12,863 bases of DNA from Candidatus Coatesiibacteriota bacterium (GTDB lineage: Bacteria > B130-G9). The DNA lies in NCBI GenBank assembly GCA_016929465.1, contig JAFGIT010000024.1:1-12863 (forward strand), in the 5' to 3' direction. The position numbers and the translations under genes were made by a program. Below, in pieces: positions 1 to 5,889 of this stretch (within the stretch, counting starts at the first letter, position 1; each line of letters opens with the position of its first letter). Below the pieces are notes generated by a model. The model worked only from the letters and a program-made list of their open reading frames with translations. It had not been told where the DNA came from and searched no databases.

Positions 1-711
1 AAGGGCTCCGTCTATAAGCTGACCAAAATAGAAGCACCTGATGCCGACAATTATGTCACCATTATGTACAATCTCTCCAATGCGCCGTCTAGGATTTCCA
101 ACAGCAGCAGCAACTATGTTGACATCGACTATGACCTGTCTGGTCGCATCACGACCATGGCGACGATCACCGGCAGCAATTGGTCTTACAGCTACGATGT
201 GAACGGTCGGCTGGACGAGGTCACGCGGCCAGATGAAACCACCGAGAGCTACGACTACGATCTGCAGGGCCGTCTCGACGAGGTGACCGACTCCCTCTCC
301 GAGACAACCTATTATGTGTACGATCTGAATGATAGGGTGACATCGATAACAGACCGCACCGGCGAAGAGACCACCCTCAATTATGGCTCGACCAATACTA
401 CGATCACGCTCCCAGAGGACAACACGCTAGTTTATGCGTTCGATGCGAGCGGCTATACGAATAAGATCTTCGATGGTCTCAACAATTATATCCAGATCAC
501 GCGTTCAGAGACCACGGGGAACATCACCTGCGTCCGCGACCGAGAGGGGCGGAGAGCCTCCGCTCCCATGAACACCTCGACTCTGAATTGTGTCTGTCGG
601 CAAGCACGTGCCGAGCTCGCCTCATCGGGCGCAGCGACGCAAGGCGGCGCCTTCGTCCCAAAGCTTGGGAGCGGAGGCTCTCCGCTTCGACGCATGCAGC
701 AGAGTCACTAA
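1..711 (+). CDS. YD-repeat (Rhs family) protein, 5'-truncated, upstream part of a split gene
   Basis: The frame is open from base 1, so the true start lies outside the window; the first internal ATG is at 64. The protein has tandem YD repeats of the type YDxxGRxxxVT (for example YDVNGRLDEVT, YDLQGRLDEVT and YDLNDRVTSIT), the shell-forming repeat of Rhs and teneurin-like proteins. Such proteins usually encapsulate a C-terminal tip, often a toxin, and are exported or surface-linked. YD homology stops at about base 548, where a palindromic repeat begins. This frame then reads through the repeat as non-YD sequence and stops at 709-711. The YD protein resumes in a different frame (590-2233), so the two parts look like one gene broken by the insertion. 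A sequencing or assembly error of one base could also cause the frame change. The family call is certain; whether this half is still functional is not. Confidence 0.85.
   Translation, partial: KGSVYKLTKIEAPDADNYVTIMYNLSNAPSRISNSSSNYVDIDYDLSGRITTMATITGSNWSYSYDVNGRLDEVTRPDETTESYDYDLQGRLDEVTDSLSETTYYVYDLNDRVTSITDRTGEETTLNYGSTNTTITLPEDNTLVYAFDASGYTNKIFDGLNNYIQITRSETTGNITCVRDREGRRASAPMNTSTLNCVCRQARAELASSGAATQGGAFVPKLGSGGSPLRRMQQSH
549..685 (+). repeat. Palindromic interspersed element, copy A, inside the first Rhs gene
   Basis: The ends are perfect 19-bp inverted repeats: GCGGAGAGCCTCCGCTCCC at 549-567 and its reverse complement at 667-685. Each end also contains its own hairpin (GCGGA, five-base loop, TCCGC). 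The interior (about 600-683) matches copy B at 3751-3916: GCACGTGCC, GAGCTCGCCT, GCGACGCAA, GGCGGCGCCTTCG, then GGAGGCTCTCC. Copy A lacks about 33 bases present in B and C between GCACGTGCC and GAGCTCGCC. No transposase is nearby, so it would be non-autonomous. It shifts the host YD-repeat gene by one base between its flanks. Confidence 0.85.
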
Positions 712-2233
712 CAAGGACGAATATGGCATCGGCGAGACAGAGTACGAATATGATGCGGAAGGCCAACTGACCGACGTTGACTATCCATCAGGTGCCTCGC
801 ATGAGTTCACCTACGACGACAACGGGAACAGGACGCAGTGGACGCGGACGGATGGTCCGACCACGACCTACGCCTACAACGCGGCCGATCAACTCACACA
901 GTCAACTGAGGGCACAATTGGCACGACATATACGCACGACGATAACGGCAACATGACAGGTGAGACAACCGGCGGTGTGACCAAGTCGTTCAACTACGAC
1001 GCCTTCAACAGGCTGACTTCGGTCACGGAGGGCCTGGCTTCGATCCAGTCGATGACTTATGGACCTGACGGCAAGCGGTTGAGCTTGACTGACTCATCCG
1101 GAACGCGCAAATTCTTCTACGACGGAAACGATGTGATCCAGGAGTACAACTCGGACTGGAGTTCAGTCAGGATGGAATACACGCACGGGCCGTGGGTCGA
1201 TGAGCCGCTTTCGATGACGGACCACGCCTCGCGCGAGGCGAGCGACACCCACTACCTGATGAAGGACCGGCTGGGCTCAATAATCAACATCCTCGACGAG
1301 AACGAGACCGTCAAGACGACGTATTCGTATGACGCCTTCGGCGACCCGACTGCCACGTATCACGCGGGCCAGGTCGATTGCATGTATCGCTTCACAGGCC
1401 GCATCTATGACGGTGCCATGGGCAACTACTTCTACAGGGCCCGCTACTACAACCAATCCCTCGGCCGCTTCTTCAGCCGCGATCCCATCATGAGCCTCCA
1501 GAGCCTCTACGCATACTGCAACAACTCGCCGGCGAATTTCACTGATCCGAGTGGGATGGTATATTCCGATGACTTCCAGGGCCAGCAGTCCGTCGGCTAC
1601 TGGACCCCGGGGGACTCGGCCGCATTACCCCCAGGGCCTGGCCCCGATATGATATGTGCGGGCGTTATTTCGTGGATTGCGGGTAAGGTGAAGAATTGGA
1701 TTAACAATAAGGCGAATGCGAAGGGAAAGGAAGAAGGTAGAACCGCGGTAGCAGTCCGCGTTGTTCGCGAGAATGAATACGAGACAGTGTATAATGACAA
1801 CTCCACAGGAGAGTACGATCCAGGCCAGCACAGTGATTTACCGGTGTTGAGGACCGGCGGCAGTTGGTGGAATAGCGATGATGTCATTGGATATACTAGC
1901 TCAACCGGAGTTCATTATGGGGATAAATATTCCAAGGATTTGGGGGACACGCTTTGGATGAAGCATTGCTATCCGATAATCCATTACACCGTGGGGCTCG
2001 AGGCCACCATCTTTGTCTACAAGGCGCTTCAAAAGGGCCTAAAAGGCTCCTACGGCTCATCTATGTATTATTCGTATGGAGCCAGCGGAGATTTTGACTT
2101 CGGTCTTGGGGATTCGCCTCTTTCTTCATTCTTAAGCTCAATGGGATTGTCATTTGACTCTTCTTCAGGGCGATGGCGATTCGATCCATCATCATTTCAA
2201 TTTGATGGGCCCGGTGGACCACTACAATACTAG
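590..2233 (+). CDS. Rhs/YD-repeat protein, downstream part: repeats, Rhs core and variable C-terminal tip
   Basis: The frame opens with GTG at 590 inside the palindromic repeat and no convincing ribosome binding site is visible, so this start is nominal. The first 33 or so residues are element-derived (HVPSSP, RRKAAPS, GAEALR). YD repeats run from about residue 50 to 190. The Rhs core follows: MKDRLGS near residue 224, YDAFGDP, YFYRARYY near 281, LGRFFSRDPI, LYAYCNN, and DPSG at 319-322. In Rhs proteins the core boundary separates the conserved shell from a variable tip. The tip here is 225 residues (323-547). It starts with a Pro/Gly-rich stretch, contains a hydrophobic CAGVISWIAGKV segment, and ends in a Gly/Ser/Asp/Phe-rich tail. 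I do not recognise a toxin fold or catalytic motif in it. By eye the tip is richer in A and T than the core, as expected for an exchanged tip. Confidence 0.87.
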   Translation: MSVGKHVPSSPHRAQRRKAAPSSQSLGAEALRFDACSRVTNKDEYGIGETEYEYDAEGQLTDVDYPSGASHEFTYDDNGNRTQWTRTDGPTTTYAYNAADQLTQSTEGTIGTTYTHDDNGNMTGETTGGVTKSFNYDAFNRLTSVTEGLASIQSMTYGPDGKRLSLTDSSGTRKFFYDGNDVIQEYNSDWSSVRMEYTHGPWVDEPLSMTDHASREASDTHYLMKDRLGSIINILDENETVKTTYSYDAFGDPTATYHAGQVDCMYRFTGRIYDGAMGNYFYRARYYNQSLGRFFSRDPIMSLQSLYAYCNNSPANFTDPSGMVYSDDFQGQQSVGYWTPGDSAALPPGPGPDMICAGVISWIAGKVKNWINNKANAKGKEEGRTAVAVRVVRENEYETVYNDNSTGEYDPGQHSDLPVLRTGGSWWNSDDVIGYTSSTGVHYGDKYSKDLGDTLWMKHCYPIIHYTVGLEATIFVYKALQKGLKGSYGSSMYYSYGASGDFDFGLGDSPLSSFLSSMGLSFDSSSGRWRFDPSSFQFDGPGGPLQY

Positions 2234-2283
2234 AGCCAACGGACTGGGATGTTTGCTGCTTGACGACATTGAGATTGACCAAC

Positions 2284-2289
2284 AGGAGG
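2284..2289 (+). promoter_or_regulatory. Ribosome binding site AGGAGG fixing the start at 2298
   Basis: AGGAGG lies 8 bases before the ATG at 2298. It argues for that start over in-frame upstream codons that overlap the end of the Rhs gene. Confidence 0.75.
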
Positions 2290-2297
2290 GACCAAAT

Positions 2298-3485
2298 ATG
2301 TCTGAGCACATAAGCTGCGAAAGACGCGTTAAGCTGCCGTGCGCGATCTTCGTTTGCCTAGCTGCGGTCGGAATTGCTTTCAGCATTCTCTCTTGTAGAG
2401 CAATAATGGACGACAAGAATGCACAGATGCTGAAAGCCGTAATGAGCGTGCACTTCGTTCAAGGTAGAAACCTACTAATGGTCACTACCTTGAATGGGAT
2501 TAGGTCGTTCCAATTAGACTCGGATGGAATAACGAATGAGATTGATGTAGCCGTCGAAGACAATCCGCGTTTTTCTGGAATATCGGATTTCCCGGAGTTC
2601 AATTGGCTTGGGAAGTCATCGCTTTTCCCAATGAGTCTCTACGCGGCTGCGGGATTCACGGGGCCGTCTTTTAAGGACGATGAACGTATCCTATCGGAAT
2701 GGCCCTGGTTGTGGACATTTGATCTAGATGAAATGAGATTAGAGCCGACTATCGAGTGTGAGCAGGCGATTTACCTTTCTGAAGTATCAGTTCCGATTTC
2801 GGATTATGTTACGGTATTCACTTGCGAGCCCAGGGAGATCGATCTGTGGTTCAAAGCCAATCGATTGATACCTATGGAACTGAATCTGTCTAATGGGTTG
2901 ATGGCCCCTATCGATTTGCGTTTCAACTCGAGGATCGCTCGCCCAGCCTTGATACAAGTTGAGGATGGATATGTTACTGTGGAAACGACAGAATATGGAC
3001 AAGGCAGACTAGATGAATCTCCTCAATGTTACTTGTCGCACAACGGAGTGATGATTTCGGATGATGTTGGCCAAATCCTGGGTGTTACACCTGATATGAA
3101 ACGGATATTCTTCTCGAAATATGGGTTAAAAAGACATCCTAATGACCTGCGACCCGTGTCGCTTAACTCGTACGATTTGGTTTCCAAGCAGGTTGATGAA
3201 CTAGTATCGAATCTGTCGGGTGATAAATTCAGAATCAGCAGGAACTCAAACAGATTTGGCTATCTCGCAAGAAGACAATTAAGTAGCCTTGCTGAGTTGG
3301 CATCGAATGGAATGCCCCCATTCACTAGCGTTCGAATTCATAGCCTCGACGGTCATAGCATTGAGCAGTTCGATTTAAAAGAGCCAATAGGAACATCGCA
3401 TTGTGATTGGGAACCCGACTTAGGCTTAATTGCATATATGAAGAATGGTGATCTGGAAGTGTATTCCTTCCGTGAAAGAAATTAG
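2298..3485 (+). CDS. Unrecognised membrane-anchored or lipoprotein-like protein downstream of the Rhs tip
   Basis: 395 residues. The chosen ATG has an AGGAGG site 8 bases upstream; the open frame extends back to 2154 but that part overlaps the Rhs tip and lacks such a site. Residues 12-33 are hydrophobic and end in ILSC, which could be an imperfect lipobox (Cys33) or simply a signal anchor. The remainder looks extracytoplasmic and beta-rich, with short strand-like segments such as KRIFFSKYG, SVRIHSLDG, EPDLGLIAYM and GDLEVYSF. These recall TolB/WD40-like propeller blades, but I cannot assign a family. It begins 64 bases after the Rhs stop, and by eye is A+T-richer than the Rhs core. The position suggests a partner or immunity-like role for the Rhs tip, which is inference from location only. 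Confidence 0.75.
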   Translation: MSEHISCERRVKLPCAIFVCLAAVGIAFSILSCRAIMDDKNAQMLKAVMSVHFVQGRNLLMVTTLNGIRSFQLDSDGITNEIDVAVEDNPRFSGISDFPEFNWLGKSSLFPMSLYAAAGFTGPSFKDDERILSEWPWLWTFDLDEMRLEPTIECEQAIYLSEVSVPISDYVTVFTCEPREIDLWFKANRLIPMELNLSNGLMAPIDLRFNSRIARPALIQVEDGYVTVETTEYGQGRLDESPQCYLSHNGVMISDDVGQILGVTPDMKRIFFSKYGLKRHPNDLRPVSLNSYDLVSKQVDELVSNLSGDKFRISRNSNRFGYLARRQLSSLAELASNGMPPFTSVRIHSLDGHSIEQFDLKEPIGTSHCDWEPDLGLIAYMKNGDLEVYSFRERN

Positions 3486-3585
3486 AAACTGATTCTAAGA
3501 AGAAACGCGTCGCTCGCATTCTTGCATTGCTGACACGCTCATCAGATGGCATAGGCGGCCGCATGGGAGTCGACCTTGCACCGGC

Positions 3586-4470
3586 ATGCTCTCTGGAATC
3601 AGAATTCAACAATTGACCTACGGACCCGACGGCAAGCGTCTGAGCTTGACTGACTCTTCTGGGACGCGCAAATTCTTCTACGACGGAAACGATGTGATTC
3701 AGGAGTATAACAGCGATTGGAGCGCGGTCAGGATGGAATGTGCCCACGGGTGCCCACGGCACACGGAAGCCCTTCTAGGTCTTATCCCAGATCTTGTGGG
3801 CTTGCACGTGCCAACTTCGCCGGAGGGGCTACGTTGCCCAAGTCCGAGCTCGCCTTACCTGGCGCTGCGACGCAAAGCGGCGCCTTCGCCCCATAGCACG
3901 GGAGTGGAGGCTCTCCACCTGATGAAGGACCGGCTGGGCTCGATCATCAACATCCTGGACGAGAATGAGACCGTCAAGACGACTTATTCGTACGACGCCT
4001 TCGGCGACCCAACAGCAACATACCCCAGCGGCCAGATCGATTGCATGTATCGGTGCCCACGGCACTCGGATGCCCCTTTTGGCTTTAATCGGGACTGTGT
4101 CGGCTCGCACGTGCCAACTTCGCCTTTCAGGCTACGTCGCCCAGGTCCGAGCTCGCCTTGTCCCATAATTCGGGGGCGGAGCCTCTACGCATACTGCAGC
4201 AATGGCCCGGCGAATTTCACTGATCCGAGTGGGAGGGTGAATTGCTCGTCGGAAGAATATAAAGAAGACTGCTTGTCATGCCGCGCTTTTGAATATGGGC
4301 TGCGTGTGGCCGCCGCTTACATGCACCCTTCGCTTGGCACGTCCGTCTCAGCCGGCACAGCCGGTGGTCTCATAGCTACTAATTATGTATCGAATTACTT
4401 TGGTGCGACCGGCTATTATAGAGAGCAGGCCGATCGCATGTACAAATTAGGATGTCGAGAAGGCCGATAG
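3586..4470 (+). CDS. Orphan Rhs core fragment with separate short C-terminal tip
   Basis: 294 residues from ATG 3586, with no good ribosome binding site, so independent expression is doubtful. It lacks the YD-repeat shell. Three blocks match the first Rhs gene without gaps: 3613-3750 to 1052-1189, 3917-4052 to 1254-1389, and 4179-4235 to 1501-1557. Between them core sequence is replaced by repeat copies B (about residues 56-111) and C (about 156-198), both in frame. Copy C removes the most conserved core motif (YFYRARYYNQSLGRFFSRDPI in the intact gene). DPSG is at 213-216, then a 78-residue tip unrelated to the first gene's tip: a Cys-rich start (DCLSC) and a Gly/Ala-rich hydrophobic stretch (SVSAGTAGGLIATNY) that could be membrane-active. 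It resembles orphan tip cassettes known downstream of rhs genes. It may be a decaying donor rather than a working gene. Confidence 0.72.
   Translation: MLSGIRIQQLTYGPDGKRLSLTDSSGTRKFFYDGNDVIQEYNSDWSAVRMECAHGCPRHTEALLGLIPDLVGLHVPTSPEGLRCPSPSSPYLALRRKAAPSPHSTGVEALHLMKDRLGSIINILDENETVKTTYSYDAFGDPTATYPSGQIDCMYRCPRHSDAPFGFNRDCVGSHVPTSPFRLRRPGPSSPCPIIRGRSLYAYCSNGPANFTDPSGRVNCSSEEYKEDCLSCRAFEYGLRVAAAYMHPSLGTSVSAGTAGGLIATNYVSNYFGATGYYREQADRMYKLGCREGR
3751..3916 (+). repeat. Palindromic interspersed element, copy B, in frame in the orphan Rhs
   Basis: This 166-base block replaces 64 bases (1190-1253) of the first Rhs gene; flanking homology is colinear up to both edges. The left end is TGCCCACGGCAC, preceded by a tandem 10-base duplication GTGCCCACGG (3740-3749 and 3750-3759). 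The middle shares GCACGTGCCAACTTCGCC and CCGAGCTCGCCTT with copy C. The right part, GCGACGCAA to GGAGGCTCTCC, is shared with copy A. It is the fullest of the three copies. Translated in the host frame it gives CPRHTEA, HVPTSP, PSPSSP, RRKAAPS and GVEAL. Confidence 0.82.
4053..4178 (+). repeat. Palindromic interspersed element, copy C, in frame in the orphan Rhs
   Basis: This 126-base block replaces 111 bases (1390-1500) of the intact Rhs core. The left part (TGCCCACGGCAC, then GCACGTGCCAACTTCGCC, then CCGAGCTCGCCTT) matches copy B. It lacks about 30 bases that B has between two GCCTT copies, as a deletion between short direct repeats would give. The right end reads GGGGGCGGAGCCTCT, and GAGCCTCT is also present in the intact gene at 1501-1508, so the right junction lies in microhomology. 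The peptide added is CPRHSDA, HVPTSP, RRPGPSSP. Confidence 0.8.
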
Positions 4471-4526
4471 AAAGCGATAGAAATGCGAGAATACTTCAGA
4501 TCATCCGAACATCACCAGAGAGGGGA

Positions 4527-4838
4527 ATGATGATCGATCCCATACTCATCTGCGCGCTGCTGATCACTATATTCATTCTGAACAAGCTCCCGTGGTTCAC
4601 GATCTTTCGAGTATCCGAGGAATCGCAGAACATGCATGTCGGGATCCGAATAGTCCTACTGGCATTTGGCTTGTTTTTCGCATTCCAATGTCTGCTTCTT
4701 GCGCTTCTTACGGTTATCGATCCCGATGCAGCAACTGCTCTAATTCCCTGGCAATTTGCATTGGGCGGAATTATTCTCTTGAATCTGTTTCTGTTGAACT
4801 GGGGGTCTACGTTTCCGCTTCTGCCGAAAACCAGATGA
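4527..4838 (+). CDS. Small three-helix membrane protein, possible tip immunity protein
   Basis: 103 residues from ATG 4527; the adjacent ATG at 4530 is equally possible and better spaced (GAGG at 4520-4523 lies 6 bases before it). An upstream extension to 4452 overlaps the orphan Rhs end and has no such site. Three hydrophobic segments are visible at about residues 5-19, 40-64 and 71-91, with little soluble sequence. I do not recognise the family. It starts 56 bases after the orphan Rhs stop, the place where immunity genes usually sit in Rhs and other polymorphic toxin loci. A membrane protein there would suit a tip that acts on the membrane, which is inference only. Confidence 0.68.
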   Translation: MMIDPILICALLITIFILNKLPWFTIFRVSEESQNMHVGIRIVLLAFGLFFAFQCLLLALLTVIDPDAATALIPWQFALGGIILLNLFLLNWGSTFPLLPKTR

Positions 4839-4877
4839 AGAGAACCGGGAAATAAAGCTAGAATCGACCGATTCAGG

Positions 4878-5282
4878 ATGATGGCTAGTCTTTTGTTACT
4901 CGGAATTATTCTCACTTATGGCGTAATATCCCTGCTCGTCTTATCCTCGATAATCAGCAGGCTGCTTAGTACGACATATGATATCGCAGATGATAACCAG
5001 GATCGCTTGAAGAGCATTCTGCGCTCAATGGCACCCGTATTGGCCCTAATCGGGATTGTGGTGTTTGCCTACGCCCTGCTTTCCTTTGTGTTCCTGGGCG
5101 TCAAGCTTGCGAATCTGAATCTGCTAATTGCCATTCTCGCATTTTCAGCTATCGGAGTGTGTCGTCTGGCCATGGCTCTGATTTGGTTTAAGTTCCCCTT
5201 AAGGCGATCGGCTCAGGTTGAAGAAGATGTGGGGCCTCACGAGGACTCAGAAAGGCAGCCCTCAGAGAATCGGTCTAAATAG
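4878..5282 (+). CDS. Small three-helix membrane protein with acidic tail, unrecognised
   Basis: 134 residues; ATG at 4878 with a second ATG at 4881, and only a weak AGG just upstream. Hydrophobic segments are at about 3-26, 52-74 and 80-105. Between the first two is a polar loop (YDIADDNQDRLK). The last 25 residues are polar and mostly acidic (EEDVGPHEDSERQ) and probably cytoplasmic. It starts 39 bases after the preceding small membrane protein and is similar in size and helix count, though I see no clear sequence similarity. Together the two could be co-transcribed accessory or immunity genes of the orphan Rhs cassette. No family assigned. Confidence 0.65.
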   Translation: MMASLLLLGIILTYGVISLLVLSSIISRLLSTTYDIADDNQDRLKSILRSMAPVLALIGIVVFAYALLSFVFLGVKLANLNLLIAILAFSAIGVCRLAMALIWFKFPLRRSAQVEEDVGPHEDSERQPSENRSK

Positions 5283-5801
5283 CTCAGACAGAACCTAATT
5301 GCGCCCATGGTAGAAGAATTGACTGCATTTGATATTCCGCCTCGAAAATGCATCGGTCGTTTGAGAGCATGCTGCGGCCCCCCAGGCTGACCTATCTGGC
5401 ACGCGCACGTCTCTTGTTCGGAGAGGGGCGCTCGGGCGAGTTCGAAGAGGCCGAGCAGGACGACCTTGTTGCCTTTGACCGCGATGAGCTTCTGTGGACG
5501 CTGACCGTGTCCAGGAACTCCTCGAAAGTCTCGAGCGGGAAGGATCATACGAATCTGCCCAATGAAAGGCCTCGTGAGAGAGTGTGGATTCTGCGAATGC
5601 GGCCAATATTCCATGCAAGAGCTGGCCTTGCCATAGGAATGGAATTCGAGCAATCGCAGTTTCTGCTTCGGCGGGCTGGAAAGCCCACGCTAACCTGGTT
5701 CCTGTGCCCAGATGCGCCACAATATTATCCACGAGATAGGTTGATCTTCCACCAGATAAGATGAGACATTGCCGCCTGCAGCCGCCGCCCAACAGGACGA
5801 A

Positions 5802-5831
5802 TTGACAGTGGGCGTCTCTTGGTGCGATATT
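5802..5831 (+). promoter_or_regulatory. Candidate sigma-70-type promoter for the GT39-like gene
   Basis: TTGACA at 5802-5807 matches the -35 consensus fully. GATATT at 5826-5831 matches the -10 consensus at four of six positions, with an 18-base spacer. The start codon at 5890 would leave a leader of about 50 bases. The call is from consensus only. Confidence 0.4.
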
Positions 5832-5877
5832 CGCATATATCTATGGCGAAGACATTGTGTCAGAGTGAAATTGAACC

Positions 5878-5881
5878 AGGA
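5878..5881 (+). promoter_or_regulatory. Ribosome binding site supporting the TTG start at 5890
   Basis: AGGA ends 8 bases before TTG 5890. The later in-frame GTG at 5920 and ATG at 5965 would trim the cytoplasmic N terminus or begin inside the first membrane helix, so TTG is preferred. Confidence 0.5.
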
Positions 5882-5889
5882 CTTCGGCT

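Larger units (their letters stand above)
5283..5889. other. 607-base stretch without a convincing gene
   Basis: Long frames are open on both strands here: 5348-5764 forward (138 aa, starting MHRSFESMLRPP), and 5237-5653 and 5295-5792 in reverse. None has a good ribosome binding site, a recognisable motif or an internal pattern that favours one strand. The forward frame contains the charged stretch EFEEAEQDDLVAFDRDELLW, the best candidate for a real protein fragment. Low stop density over 5350-5700 suggests a decayed gene or an undescribed repeat. The right end (5802-5889) holds a candidate promoter for the glycosyltransferase gene. Confidence 0.45.

Noticed and set aside
541-711. Programmed frameshift joining the two Rhs frames.
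   Set aside because: No slippery heptamer was seen, and the downstream frame has a stop (TGA at 569-571) near the left edge of the element. The change coincides with a repeat, so insertion explains it better.
3503-3606. Cluster of restriction-site palindromes (ACGCGT, GCGGCCGC, GTCGAC, GCATGC, GAATTC) resembling a cloning polylinker.
   Set aside because: Six-base palindromes are expected about once per 64 bases, the spacing is irregular, no known vector polylinker order was recognised, and the flanks continue as ordinary genomic sequence.
3740-3759. Tandem GTGCCCACGG as a target-site duplication of element copy B.
   Set aside because: The matching site in the first Rhs gene differs (ACACGCACGG) and no copy is present at the right edge, so a simple target duplication is not supported.
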